Source: Parvibaculum sp.
GTDB lineage: Bacteria; Pseudomonadota; Alphaproteobacteria; Parvibaculales; Parvibaculaceae
Direction of reading: 5' to 3'
Assembly (NCBI RefSeq): GCF_030651915.1
Contig: NZ_JAUSBV010000008.1
Coordinates: 1 to 64,000 of the forward strand
DNA length: 64,000 nt
The notes under the pieces were generated by a model that saw nothing but the letters and a program-made list of their open reading frames with translations, was not told the DNA's origin and made no database searches. The translations under genes were made by a program, and so were the position numbers. Shown one piece after another: positions 17,088-26,040 of this stretch; positions within the stretch are counted from its first letter, which is position 1, and each line of letters opens with the position of its first letter.

Positions 17088-18590
17088 TCACCCGATTACC
17101 CGCTTCACACAGGCTTGCCACCGCTGATACCGCTCTGCCCGCTCGCTTTCGGCCATCTTCGGCTCGAAGCCGCGCTCGCGCCGCCAGTGTTGCGCCACAT
17201 CAGCCATATCGCCGTAAAATCCCACCTGCATGCCGGCCAGATAGGCCGCGCCCAGCGCCGTCGTCTCGGTCACTTCCGGCCGCTCCACCGGCCGCCCGAT
17301 AATGTCGGTCAGGTTCTGCATGAACCAGTTGTTGGCGACCATGCCGCCATCGACGCGCAATGCCTGCGGGCTTTCCAGCCCCGCCGCCGTCATGTCGGCG
17401 CCCATCGCATCCATCAGATCGCGCGTCTGGAACGAGACGCTTTCAAGCGCCGCCCTGACGATCTCCTTGGCGCCCGTGTCGCGCGTCATGCCGAACAGTG
17501 CCGCCCGCGCATCGGGCTCCCAGTATGGCGCGCCGAGCCCGGTGAACGCCGGCACCAGCACGGCCTGGCTGTTCGGATTGGCCTCGCGCGCCATTGCCTC
17601 GCTCTCGGCCGAACTGTCGACCAGCTTCATCTCGTCGCGCAGCCATTGCACGATCGCGCCGGCCATGAAGATCGAGCCCTCCAGCGCATAGGTCGTCTTG
17701 CCGCCGATCCGGTAGGCGACCGTGCCGAGCAGCCGGTTGCGGCTCGTCACCCGCCGCGCGCCGGTGTTGACCACCGCGAAACAACCCGTGCCATAGGTCG
17801 ATTTCATCAGCCCCGGCTCGAAACAGGCCTGTCCCACTGTTGCTGCCTGCTGATCGCCGGCGACACCCGCCACCGGAATTTCGGCGCCGAGCAGATCCTT
17901 CACCGTCACGCCGAAATCGGCACAGCAATCCTTGACCTCCGGCAGCAGCGCTTTCGGAATCTCGAACCAGCCGAGAATTTCGTCGTCCCAGTCCTGCGTC
18001 TCGATGTTGAACAACAACGTCCGCGACGCATTTGTCGCATCGGTCGCATGCACCTTGCCGCCGGTCAGGTTGAAGATCAGCCACGCATCGATGGTGCCAA
18101 AGCAGAGCTCCCCCGCCGCCGCCCGCTTGCGCGCGTCCGGCACATGGTCGAGCAGCCATGAAAGCTTGGTGCCGGAAAAATAGGGATCGAGCAGCAGCCC
18201 GGTCTTGGCCTGCACGATCGCTTCCTTGCCCTCGGCCTTCAACTTGGCGCACAGCGCCGCCGTGCGCCGGTCCTGCCAGACGATCGCATTGTGCAGCGGC
18301 TTGCCCGTGGCGCGCTCCCACAGCACCGTCGTCTCGCGCTGATTGGTGATGCCGATCGCCGCGATATTGGCCGCCGTCGTGCCGCCGGTCAGCACGCCGC
18401 GGCAAACCTCCAGCGTCGCCGCCCAGATTTCGGCGGCGTCATGCTCCACCCAGCCGTCCTGCGGGAAAATCTGCCGCAGCTCCTTCTGCCGGACCCGCAT
18501 CGGCGAGCCCGACGCATCGAAGAGCAGCGCCCTTGTGCTGGTCGTCCCCTGATCGATCGACAGAATGTAACGCGCGTCCTCGGCCGCCAT
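17088..18590 (-). CDS. glpK: Glycerol kinase
   Basis: 500-residue FGGY-family kinase that phosphorylates glycerol to sn-glycerol 3-phosphate. Diagnostic motifs are [41 protein letters not shown], the Gly-rich [14 protein letters not shown] and the FGGY signature region [24 protein letters not shown] lies before ATG 18590. No glpF or glpD is next to it; the neighbour downstream is the FAD-linked hydroxyacid dehydrogenase. Confidence 0.96.
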   Translation of the reverse strand: MAAEDARYILSIDQGTTSTRALLFDASGSPMRVRQKELRQIFPQDGWVEHDAAEIWAATLEVCRGVLTGGTTAANIAAIGITNQRETTVLWERATGKPLHNAIVWQDRRTAALCAKLKAEGKEAIVQAKTGLLLDPYFSGTKLSWLLDHVPDARKRAAAGELCFGTIDAWLIFNLTGGKVHATDATNASRTLLFNIETQDWDDEILGWFEIPKALLPEVKDCCADFGVTVKDLLGAEIPVAGVAGDQQAATVGQACFEPGLMKSTYGTGCFAVVNTGARRVTSRNRLLGTVAYRIGGKTTYALEGSIFMAGAIVQWLRDEMKLVDSSAESEAMAREANPNSQAVLVPAFTGLGAPYWEPDARAALFGMTRDTGAKEIVRAALESVSFQTRDLMDAMGADMTAAGLESPQALRVDGGMVANNWFMQNLTDIIGRPVERPEVTETTALGAAYLAGMQVGFYGDMADVAQHWRRERGFEPKMAESERAERYQRWQACVKRVIG

Positions 18591-18686
18591 CGCCGCTCCC
18601 CCTTGATCTTCCGGAACGGGAGGCTACCCCGCCCCGCGATCCGGCAAAACCCCTTGCACTGAGGGGGCGAAATTCCGCTGACCCGA

Positions 18687-18695
18687 TGCTATATT
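18687..18695 (+). promoter_or_regulatory. Extended -10 promoter of moaA, probably leaderless
   Basis: TGCTATATT at 18687-18695 is a textbook extended -10 element (TGn plus TATATT). It ends six bases before the moaA ATG at 18702, so the transcript would begin at the start codon. There is no recognisable -35, consistent with the extended -10 type, and no Shine-Dalgarno sequence upstream of the ATG. Confidence 0.5.
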
Positions 18696-18701
18696 CCGGT
18701 C

Positions 18702-19727
18702 ATGGACCTTGACCGCCCCCTCAAAGCCGCACCGCCAATGATCGACCCCTTCGGCCGCGCGGTCACCTATCTGCGCGTCTCGGTGACGGACCGCTGCGAC
18801 TTCCGCTGTGTCTACTGCATGTCCGAGCACATGAACTTCCTGCCGAAGCCCGAATTGCTGACGCTGGAAGAGCTCGACCGCGTCTGCTCGGCCTTCATCC
18901 ACAAGGGCGTCCGCAAGCTCCGCCTCACCGGCGGCGAGCCGCTGGTCCGCCGCGATGTGATGACACTGATCAAGAGCCTCGGCCGCCATCTCGACATCGG
19001 CGCCCTCGACGAATTGACGCTGACCACCAATGGCAGCCAGCTCGCGCGTCACGCCGCCGATCTCCACGCCGCCGGCATCCGCCGCATCAACGTCTCGCTC
19101 GATACGCTGAAGCCCGACCTCTTCGCCGAAATCACCCGCTGGGGCCGCCTGCCCCAGGTGCTCGACGGCATCGCGGCGGCAAAACGCGCCGGCCTCAAAA
19201 TCAAGATCAACACGGTCGCCCTGAAAGGCGTCAACGAAGCTGAAATCCCGGCGCTGATCGAATGGGCGCATGGCGAAGGCCACGACATCACCTTGATCGA
19301 AACCATGCCGATGGGCGACATCGACGGCGACCGCACCGATCAATATCTACCGCTGTCCGCCGTGCGCCGCACACTGGCGACACGCTGGACGCTCGACGAA
19401 ATGCACTTCCGCACCGGCGGCCCCGCGCGCTATGTCCGCGTCAAGGAAACCGGCGGCCGCCTCGGCTTCATCACGCCGCTGACGCACAACTTCTGCGAAA
19501 GCTGCAACCGCGTCCGCCTCACCTGCACCGGTACATTGTATATGTGCCTCGGCCAGGACGACGCCGCCGACCTCCGCGCCGCCGTCCGCGCCGGCGCCAG
19601 CGACGACCGCCTCAGCGCCGCCATCGACGAAGCGATCTCCCGCAAGCCGAAAGGCCACGACTTCATCATCGACCGCGATCACAACCGCCCCGCCGTCGCC
19701 CGCCACATGTCGCTGACCGGCGGCTGA
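18702..19727 (+). CDS. moaA: GTP 3',8-cyclase (molybdenum cofactor biosynthesis)
   Basis: 341-residue radical-SAM enzyme that converts GTP to (8S)-3',8-cyclo-GTP in the first step of molybdopterin synthesis. The N-terminal cluster motif CDFRCVYC binds the SAM [4Fe-4S] cluster. [12 protein letters not shown] follows, and the C-terminal cluster cysteines lie in [14 protein letters not shown]. The protein ends in the required -GG tail (LTGG). The product could supply cofactor to the CoxL-type enzyme nearby. No Moco riboswitch was seen upstream; instead an extended -10 abuts the start. Confidence 0.95.
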   Translation: MDLDRPLKAAPPMIDPFGRAVTYLRVSVTDRCDFRCVYCMSEHMNFLPKPELLTLEELDRVCSAFIHKGVRKLRLTGGEPLVRRDVMTLIKSLGRHLDIGALDELTLTTNGSQLARHAADLHAAGIRRINVSLDTLKPDLFAEITRWGRLPQVLDGIAAAKRAGLKIKINTVALKGVNEAEIPALIEWAHGEGHDITLIETMPMGDIDGDRTDQYLPLSAVRRTLATRWTLDEMHFRTGGPARYVRVKETGGRLGFITPLTHNFCESCNRVRLTCTGTLYMCLGQDDAADLRAAVRAGASDDRLSAAIDEAISRKPKGHDFIIDRDHNRPAVARHMSLTGG

Positions 19728-19730
19728 ACC

Positions 19731-20069
19731 TCACCCCTGGGTCTGCTTTCTTGCCCAGTCGAGATAATCCGCGTTCCCCGCAAGGATCGGCAGCGTCAGC
19801 AGCGCCGGCACCTCGTAAGGATGCAGCTTGCGCGCCGCCGCCATCGCCGCCTCCGCCAGCGCCGCCCGCGTCTTGATGAAGGCGGCCACTTCGTCCTCCA
19901 CCACCACCTCATCGCCCCATTCATAAACCGAACGCAACCCCGGATAGATATTGACGCAGGCCGCAAGCTTTGCCGCGACAAGCGCCCGCCCCATCGCCTC
20001 GGCCACCGCGACCGATGGCAAGGTCGTGTAGACAAAGACGAATTCTCCGCCTTGCGTATCTTCGCTCAT
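19731..20069 (-). CDS. cutA: Divalent-cation tolerance protein CutA
   Basis: 112-residue CutA1-type trimeric ferredoxin-like protein. The family pattern is clear: [43 protein letters not shown] and [13 protein letters not shown] near the end. In E. coli CutA affects tolerance to copper and other metals, though its molecular role is unsettled. It converges with moaA, leaving 3 bp, and diverges from nadK with 56 bp between starts. Confidence 0.93.
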   Translation of the reverse strand: MSEDTQGGEFVFVYTTLPSVAVAEAMGRALVAAKLAACVNIYPGLRSVYEWGDEVVVEDEVAAFIKTRAALAEAAMAAARKLHPYEVPALLTLPILAGNADYLDWARKQTQG

Positions 20070-20125
20070 ATGCTTACCTCCTTGCTGCGCCGCCGCTATT
20101 ATGCCGCCCGACAGGGGGACGAGAG

Positions 20126-20893
20126 ATGAAATTCGAGAAGATCGCCTTCGTGGCGTCCGACATGCCGGAGGCCCAGGCCGCGCGGAAAGCGCTGGCCGCC
20201 CGCTATGGCGATGCCGCGCCCGGCAAGGCCGATGTCATCGTCGCGCTCGGCGGCGACGGCTTGATGCTGCAAACGCTGCACGACCATATGGATCGGCGCA
20301 TCCCGATCTATGGCATGAACCGTGGCTCGGTCGGCTTCCTGATGAACGAATATCGCGACAACGATCTTCTGGAGCGCCTCGACCTCGCCGAGCTGGCGAC
20401 GCTCCATCCGCTGCGCATGAGAACGACGCTGGTCGGCGGTGAGCGCCGGGAGGCCCTCGCCATCAACGAGGTCTCGTTGTTGCGCGAAACCTATCAGGCC
20501 GCGAAAATCCGCATCTCCATCGACGGCAAGACGCGCATGGAGGAATTGATGTGCGACGGCGTGCTGGTCGCAACGCCGGCCGGCTCCACCGCCTACAATC
20601 TTTCCGCGCAGGGACCTATCGTCCCGATCGACGCCGCATTGCTGGCCCTGACGCCGATCAGCGCCTTCCGTCCCCGGCGCTGGCGCGGCGCGCTGCTCTC
20701 GCATCGCGCGAAGGTCCGCTTCGAAATTCTCGAACACGAAAAGCGTCCCGTCAGCGCCGTCGCCGACCACACCGAGTTCCGCAATGTCCGCGATGTCGAG
20801 GTCGAGGAAGACGCCTCGATCGACCTGCTGATGCTCTTCGACGCCGATCACTCGCTCGATGAACGCATCCTGACCGAACAGTTCTTGTACTGA
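20126..20893 (+). CDS. nadK: NAD kinase
   Basis: 255-residue ATP-NAD kinase that phosphorylates NAD+ to NADP+. The catalytic GGDG is in [14 protein letters not shown] and the second signature is [17 protein letters not shown]. The C-terminal [10 protein letters not shown] and the [10 protein letters not shown] helix match short alphaproteobacterial NadK. GGGGGACGAGAG precedes ATG 20126; starts further upstream belong to non-coding sequence. An interspersed palindromic repeat follows the stop. Confidence 0.95.
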   Translation: MKFEKIAFVASDMPEAQAARKALAARYGDAAPGKADVIVALGGDGLMLQTLHDHMDRRIPIYGMNRGSVGFLMNEYRDNDLLERLDLAELATLHPLRMRTTLVGGERREALAINEVSLLRETYQAAKIRISIDGKTRMEELMCDGVLVATPAGSTAYNLSAQGPIVPIDAALLALTPISAFRPRRWRGALLSHRAKVRFEILEHEKRPVSAVADHTEFRNVRDVEVEEDASIDLLMLFDADHSLDERILTEQFLY

Positions 20894-20915
20894 ACTCTTG
20901 GCGGTTGCTTTTCTT

Positions 20916-20971
20916 CCCACCCTCCCCTTGGGGGAGGGTCAAAATTTGCAAAGCAAATTTTGGGGAGGGGT
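20916..20971. repeat. REP-like palindromic element downstream of nadK
   Basis: Two perfect inverted repeats lie in tandem: ACCCTCCCC (20919-20927) with GGGGAGGGT (20931-20939), then CAAAATTTGC (20940-20949) with GCAAATTTTG (20953-20962). GGGGAGGGG closes the unit and can pair alternatively with the first arm. Such CCCTCCCC/GGGGAGGG units are typical interspersed repeats of GC-rich alphaproteobacteria. It separates the convergent nadK and NUDIX genes and may end transcription from both sides, though it lacks a T-tract. Confidence 0.7.
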
Positions 20972-21021
20972 AAGCGTGGAACCTCAGCGCATAACCGGCA
21001 ACACACGCGCAGCCGCCGCGC

Positions 21022-21840
21022 CTAAGCCTTCGGCCGCGACACGTTCGCCACCGCTTCCAGCGGCTCCTCGGTCACCGGATAGCCGGCCTCGGCCGGAATG
21101 CGCAACACGGGCTTGCCCGCCTCGTTCTTGGTCACCACCGGCTCGACGGTAACGACGGGCGTCGCGCGCGCCGCCTCGATCGCATGCGCGACGGTCGGAC
21201 TGTAACCGAGCTTCGCCACATTCATCCGTGTCGGGAAGATGATCGTGCGCGTACCGGCATCCGCCTCCTGCAGCGCGATCTCGGGCCGGATCCACACCGA
21301 ATCGACCGACTCGTATCCGTCATGCACCGCCAGATGATCTTCCGGCGCCGCCGCGACATAGAAGCGCGTGTCGAAGCGCTTCGGCATCATGTTGGGCGTG
21401 ATCCAGTGTGCGAACGGCGTCAGCATGTCGCCGGCAAGCCGCAAGCCCTCCTTGGCGAGGAAATCGGCAATCCCGATCTCGCCCTTGTTCAGCGGATCGC
21501 GATAGGGATCGAGCGCCTTCAGCCGCGCCGCATCCACAACCTTGCCCGTGCGCTCCTCGCGCGCCAGCAATACGGCCGATTCCTCGAACGCCTCGCGGAT
21601 CGCCGCGACCCGCATCGAGAATTCCCAGTCGTCAAGCCCGTCGGCGCCGTCGACGCGCCCGCGCACCCCTTCCGCGCGGTCAAGCGGATCGACCTTGCCG
21701 CCCGGAAAGACCAGCGCGCCGGAGGCAAAATCGATCTGGTGATGACGCACCACCATGAAAACCTCGATCCCCGCCGCGCCGTCGCGCACCAGCAGGATCG
21801 TTGCGGCCGGAATCAGCCCGCTTGTCGCCGGTTTGGTCAT
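21022..21840 (-). CDS. NUDIX hydrolase with long insertion (NUDT19/RNU-like)
   Basis: 272-residue NUDIX hydrolase. GALVFPGGKVDPLD supplies the first half of the Nudix box and REAFEESAVLL the second (REUXEEXGU, with Ala in place of the usual Gly). About 35 residues separate the halves, the long insertion seen in NUDT19/RNU-type enzymes, some of which cleave CoA or acyl-CoA. MPKRFDTRFYVAA in the middle is also typical. GGGAG precedes ATG 21840; the open frame above it has no ribosome site. The acyl-CoA-rich neighbourhood makes CoA diphosphate cleavage plausible but not shown. Confidence 0.85.
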   Translation of the reverse strand: MTKPATSGLIPAATILLVRDGAAGIEVFMVVRHHQIDFASGALVFPGGKVDPLDRAEGVRGRVDGADGLDDWEFSMRVAAIREAFEESAVLLAREERTGKVVDAARLKALDPYRDPLNKGEIGIADFLAKEGLRLAGDMLTPFAHWITPNMMPKRFDTRFYVAAAPEDHLAVHDGYESVDSVWIRPEIALQEADAGTRTIIFPTRMNVAKLGYSPTVAHAIEAARATPVVTVEPVVTKNEAGKPVLRIPAEAGYPVTEEPLEAVANVSRPKA

Positions 21841-21988
21841 TGTCGCACTCCCTTTTGCTCCAATTTGAAGCATTGTTTTTATCGTTTGGCGACCTTGTTG
21901 GCCGCTCATCCGCGCCGGTTAAGCTCTCGGAAAGAGGCACCCTGCGAGGCTGGATGAAACGCAGACCCGCGCCCCGTCCGGAAGCAAG

Positions 21989-23281
21989 ATGTACAGCAGT
22001 TCCTTTCGCCTGACCAACCGCGACATCGACCTCGCTTTCGAGGCCCGCCATCTTTTTCTGGTCTGCCAGCCGAAGATCGCGCTCGAAACCGGCGAGGCGC
22101 TGGGCGCCGAGGCCTATATCCGCTGGAACCATCCGGACTATGGCCTGCTGCCGCCGGGCCTCTTCCTGTCCTTTTTCGAGCGCCGCGAACGTTCGGGCGA
22201 ACTGACCCGTTACGTCGCGGCTGCCGCCGCCGACGCACTGGTCGACTGGGCAGCGGTCGGCTGCCAGTGGCCGCTCTCGATCAATCTCGGTGCCGCCGAT
22301 CTTGCCGACAAGCAGCTTCCCGGCGATCTCGACGGCATCCTCGGCGAGCGCGGTCTCGATCCGTCGCTGCTGACCCTCGAGGTCCCGGAAGGCGCCTTCG
22401 CCCGCCATGGCGAGGCGGCGGCCGGCATCATTCGCGAACTGCGCCGCCTCGGCTTCCGCACCGCGCTCGACGGCGGCGGTGCCGTCATCGTCCCCGACGA
22501 TGTCGTGAGCCGCGACTGTTTCGACGAAATCAAGATCGGCGGCGCGGCGATCATCCAGTTCGCCGGCCGTCTGCGCCATGCGGGTCTCGGCTTTGTCGGC
22601 CGTCGCGTTGCCCTGGCCGCATCGCGCGGGCTCGAAGCGACAGCTGTCGGCGTCGAGGACGAAACGACACTCGCGGCCCTGCCCGCGCTCGGCTTCACGG
22701 CCGCGCAGGGCACACATATCTGCCGCCCCGTCGCGCTCACCGAACTGATCGGCTGGACGGCGCCGAAGCGCGCGGCGCCGGTCGAAGTTGAGGTTGATGT
22801 CGAAATTGCGCCGGACGCAACCCCCGTCGAAGCCCATGCCGAACCCGTTGACGGCGACGAGAACGATGTTCTCCTCCTCACCGACGCCATCGAGGAAAAA
22901 ACCGCCGAAGAGACAATCGTCGCGGAAAATGTGCTGGCCGAAACACCGGCACCGCGACCGGCATCGCCGATCGCGGACACGGGCCTCTGCCTCTCCTGGG
23001 AAGATGTCGATTTTCACGTACCGGGCGAGGAGGTCCGCGCTGTCGCCTGGCGCATTGACCGCGTTTGCCTGTCCCCCGACCGCGGGCTGCTGGCGCTGAT
23101 CCGCCCGCCGCGCCGTCGCCCGCACAGGCGCAAGACAGAACCCGCAACGGCCGCGCCGGCACCCGCCCGGAAAGAAACGCCGATGCCGCCGGCGCCCCGC
23201 ATGCGCGCCGTTCGCCGCCTGCGGGCGCCCTCGGGCCTCGTCACCCGCCCGAGCCTCGTGCAACTGGCGCTGGGCTTCTGA
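21989..23281 (+). CDS. Degenerate EAL-domain protein with Ala/Pro/Glu-rich tail
   Basis: 430 residues. Residues about 15-260 form an EAL fold, but signature residues are altered. EAL is EAY (41-43), and the metal-binding DDFG is DGGG (161-164), losing the second aspartate. N99, E131 (LTLEVPEG), K182, E223 and Q240 are kept. With the DDF motif broken, phosphodiesterase activity is unlikely; binding of c-di-GMP or a purely regulatory role is more probable. Residues about 260-430 are an acidic then basic, Pro/Ala-rich extension with a short conserved-looking SWEDVDFHVPG segment. No GGDEF domain is present. It diverges from the NUDIX gene. Confidence 0.75.
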   Translation: MYSSSFRLTNRDIDLAFEARHLFLVCQPKIALETGEALGAEAYIRWNHPDYGLLPPGLFLSFFERRERSGELTRYVAAAAADALVDWAAVGCQWPLSINLGAADLADKQLPGDLDGILGERGLDPSLLTLEVPEGAFARHGEAAAGIIRELRRLGFRTALDGGGAVIVPDDVVSRDCFDEIKIGGAAIIQFAGRLRHAGLGFVGRRVALAASRGLEATAVGVEDETTLAALPALGFTAAQGTHICRPVALTELIGWTAPKRAAPVEVEVDVEIAPDATPVEAHAEPVDGDENDVLLLTDAIEEKTAEETIVAENVLAETPAPRPASPIADTGLCLSWEDVDFHVPGEEVRAVAWRIDRVCLSPDRGLLALIRPPRRRPHRRKTEPATAAPAPARKETPMPPAPRMRAVRRLRAPSGLVTRPSLVQLALGF

Positions 23282-23300
23282 CGCGAAACCGATCGAAAGA

Positions 23301-24515
23301 TCAAACCCGCTCGATGATCATCGCAATGCCCTGCCCGACGCCGATGCACATGGTGCACAGCGCGTAGCGTCCGCCGCGCATCTCAAGCTCGAACATCGCC
23401 GTCGTCACCAGCCGCGCCCCGCTCATGCCGAGCGGATGGCCGAGCGCGATGGCGCCGCCATTCGGATTGACATGCTCGGCATCGTCGGCAAGTCCGAGAT
23501 CGCGCATCACGGCAAGTCCTTGCGACGCAAACGCCTCGTTGAGTTCGATCACGTCGATATCGCCGATATTCAGCCCGGCCTTTTCCAGCACCTTGCGGCT
23601 CGCCGGCGCCGGCCCGATCCCCATGATCCGCGGCGGCACGCCGGCCGTCGCCATGGCGACGATCCGCGCCCTGGGCTTGAGCCCGTTCGCCTCCGCTGCC
23701 TCCGCCGAGGCGATGATCAACGCGCAGGCGCCGTCATTGACGCCGGATGCATTGCCGGCCGTCACCGAGCCGCCCTCGCGGAACGGCGCCGGCAGCTTGC
23801 CGAGCGCTTCAAGCGTCGTCTCGGGGCGCGGATGTTCGTCTTCCGACACCACCGTCTCGCCCTTGCGGCCCGCAATCGTCACCGGCACGATCTCCGCAGC
23901 AATGCGTCCCGACGCCATCGCCTTGCCGGCCTTCTGCTGGCTGCGCCAGGCAAAGGCGTCCTGGTCCGCGCGGGAAATTTGAAAATCTTCCGCCACGTTC
24001 TCGGCCGTCTCCGGCATCGAGTCGACGCCATATTGCCTCTTCATCAGCGGATTGACGAAACGCCAGCCGATGGTCGTGTCGTAAATCTGCGCATCGCGCG
24101 AAAAGGCAGCCGTCGCCTTGCCCATCACGAAGGGCGCGCGCGACATGCTTTCGACGCCGCCGGCAATGGCGAGCGACGTCTCGCCGGATTTGATGGCCCG
24201 CGCCGCCGTGCCAACGGCATCCATGCCGGATCCGCACAGCCGGTTGATCGTCGTCCCGGAAACCGCATCGGGCAGGCCCGCCAGCAGCGCCGACATCCGC
24301 GCCACATTGCGGTTGTCCTCGCCGGCCTGGTTGGCACAACCGAAAATCACATCGTCGACCCGTTCCCAATTGACGTCCGGATTGCGCGCCATCAGTGCCA
24401 TCAGCGGCACCGCGCCCAAATCGTCGGCGCGCACGCCCGACAGCGCCCCGCCATAGCGCCCGATCGGCGTCCTGACGGCGTCGCAAATGAAAGCGTCTTT
24501 GATTTGATGGCTCAT
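23301..24515 (-). CDS. pcaF: Acetyl-CoA acyltransferase, 3-oxoadipyl-CoA thiolase type
   Basis: 404-residue degradative thiolase. The acylated cysteine is in INRLCGSGMDAVGTAARA, and the second motif GHPLGMSGARLV and the C-terminal CMCIGVGQG supply the other active-site residues. The N-terminus IGRYGGALSGVRADDLGAVP and the segment GCANQAGEDNRNVARMSALL match PcaF/PaaE-type 3-oxoadipyl-CoA thiolases more closely than FadA. GGAGG lies before ATG 24515. No other beta-ketoadipate gene is adjacent, so aromatic catabolism is inferred from similarity only; a general 3-ketoacyl-CoA thiolase is the alternative. Confidence 0.82.
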   Translation of the reverse strand: MSHQIKDAFICDAVRTPIGRYGGALSGVRADDLGAVPLMALMARNPDVNWERVDDVIFGCANQAGEDNRNVARMSALLAGLPDAVSGTTINRLCGSGMDAVGTAARAIKSGETSLAIAGGVESMSRAPFVMGKATAAFSRDAQIYDTTIGWRFVNPLMKRQYGVDSMPETAENVAEDFQISRADQDAFAWRSQQKAGKAMASGRIAAEIVPVTIAGRKGETVVSEDEHPRPETTLEALGKLPAPFREGGSVTAGNASGVNDGACALIIASAEAAEANGLKPRARIVAMATAGVPPRIMGIGPAPASRKVLEKAGLNIGDIDVIELNEAFASQGLAVMRDLGLADDAEHVNPNGGAIALGHPLGMSGARLVTTAMFELEMRGGRYALCTMCIGVGQGIAMIIERV

Positions 24516-24550
24516 CGCCCGGCCTCCGCTGAAATCGAGGCAGGCAACCT

Positions 24551-24646
24551 AGAGCGTTTCCAGGTGAAGTGGAAGCCGGTTCACCGACCGGAAACGCGAC
24601 AAAACAAAGACTTAGAGACGTTCATCGTGAAACAATGAACGTCGCT
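24551..24646. repeat. RIME-like palindromic mosaic element, copy 1
   Basis: Two hairpins in tandem. The first has outer arms GCGTTTCC (24554-24561) and GGAAACGC (24590-24597) and inner arms GGTGAA (24563-24568) and TTCACC (24580-24585). After the linker GACAAAACAAAGACTTAGA comes the second, GACGTTCAT (24617-24625) with ATGAACGTC (24635-24643). The plan and linker match the element at 30362-30465. These resemble rhizobial intergenic mosaic elements (RIME). It occupies the space between pcaF and the DUF2336 gene. Confidence 0.75.
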
Positions 24647-24683
24647 AAAGCATTTTGTCGCGAAGGAAAACGCCGCGCCGCCC

Positions 24684-25826
24684 TCAGGCAACATTCTGGT
24701 CGCGGATAGTCGGCGCGGGCACCGGCGCAACCAGTCGGCCGAGCTTGTCGATCATCATATCGAGATCGGCGGCCTCGACCTGCTCGTAGACCTCGCGCAA
24801 GCCCTCAAGCACATGATGCCGGAAGAGCGGCAGATCGAGCGACCCGTCGCTGCTGCGCACGGCATGAAACGTATCGAGCACGGTGCGGAAGGCGGGATAA
24901 AGCGCTTCCGGCATCCCGGCCCGCGCATAGACGGCGCGAAAACCCAGCGCGCCGACATCGTGAATGAGCCGCCAGATGCGGTCCTGCGGAACGCTGGTCA
25001 GTTCCGCAAAGGCCGCCTCGACAAAGCGCATGTTGCCGGCGCAGGCCGTCCTCAGGATCAGCGTCGCGGTCAGACGCTTGTTCTCGATCAGTTGCGTCAC
25101 CAGCGCCCGCAATTCATCGTCGTTCATGCGCACGATGGCGTCGGTCGTCGTGCGCTCGCGCGCCTGTTCTTCCAGCGTCGCGGCAACCCGTCCGTCCATC
25201 TCGTGATGCTCGATCAGATACTCGCGCATCTGCTCGGAAACCATCGCGATCAGCCGCTCGACCAGCGTGGCCGGCAGTTCGTTGCGCTGCACCAGCGGTG
25301 CGGCCACATCGGCATCGTCGGCATAGCGCTCGACCAGCATCGTCGCCGCTTCCTCGTTGATCACGGCGCCGCTATTGGCGATCAGGCGCAACACGGCATC
25401 GCGGTCGCCCTTCAGCGCCAGCGCTTCGGAAACCGGTGCCGCAACCTGCGGCCGCCCGGCAATGGCGCATTGCTTGGCCGGACTGCCGTAATAGACGAGA
25501 CCCACCAGGTCCTCATCGGTCAGCACGGGCGAAGATTCGAGAACCGGAATGGCGACGGCATCGATATCGCGCGCCAGCTGCAGCACGATATTGCGCGGCG
25601 CGTCGGGAACGTCGTTGAGGCAGCGCGACAGCGCCTCGCGCACATTGACGGCGACGTCGTGAACCAGATAGCCGAGAATTTCGTGCGCGAGCTCGCGCTC
25701 GCGTGGCGCAAGCTCGATGTCCTTGAACTGGGTCGCGACCTTGGCGGCGACTTCGGCGCGCGCGTCATCGGACGGATCCGCCAGCAGCCGTTCCACATCG
25801 GCGATCGACAGCTTCTTCTCGCTCAT
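24684..25826 (-). CDS. DUF2336 domain protein
   Basis: 380-residue soluble, all-helical, HEAT-like protein of the DUF2336 family, common in alphaproteobacteria and without settled function. Segments such as LAHEILGYLVHDVAVNVREA, DEDLVGLVYYGSPAKQ and LVERYADDADV are typical. ATG 25826 follows GGGGGGCCGG; a start at 25847 would add seven residues. It stands alone with its own upstream region, which holds a TTAA-N7-TTTA motif about 84 bp from the start. Confidence 0.8.
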   Translation of the reverse strand: MSEKKLSIADVERLLADPSDDARAEVAAKVATQFKDIELAPRERELAHEILGYLVHDVAVNVREALSRCLNDVPDAPRNIVLQLARDIDAVAIPVLESSPVLTDEDLVGLVYYGSPAKQCAIAGRPQVAAPVSEALALKGDRDAVLRLIANSGAVINEEAATMLVERYADDADVAAPLVQRNELPATLVERLIAMVSEQMREYLIEHHEMDGRVAATLEEQARERTTTDAIVRMNDDELRALVTQLIENKRLTATLILRTACAGNMRFVEAAFAELTSVPQDRIWRLIHDVGALGFRAVYARAGMPEALYPAFRTVLDTFHAVRSSDGSLDLPLFRHHVLEGLREVYEQVEAADLDMMIDKLGRLVAPVPAPTIRDQNVA

Positions 25827-26040
25827 CCGGCCCCCCGGGCTCCACATCGACGGTCGGTCGATCCCGCTCCGGGACGCCCAAATCCATCCACAAGCCTAGG
25901 CGGAACCGTTTAATGAACGGTTTACGTTAATGCCTGTGGACAACGCGGATGGGGCGTATTTGGGCCGTATTTTGACTCCATCGCCGTTTCATGGATGATC
26001 CGCTCCAATCAGAAAATTCAGGAAAACGGGGATCGAAGAC

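Noticed and set aside
15567-18161. 864-codon plus-strand open frame across the FAD oxidase and glpK
   Set aside because: Both underlying minus-strand genes have complete family motifs; the plus frame is basic, low-complexity and spans two genes, as shadows do.
18600-18702. Molybdenum-cofactor riboswitch upstream of moaA
   Set aside because: Only about 100 bp separate glpK and moaA, and the extended -10 directly before the ATG leaves no room for a leader.
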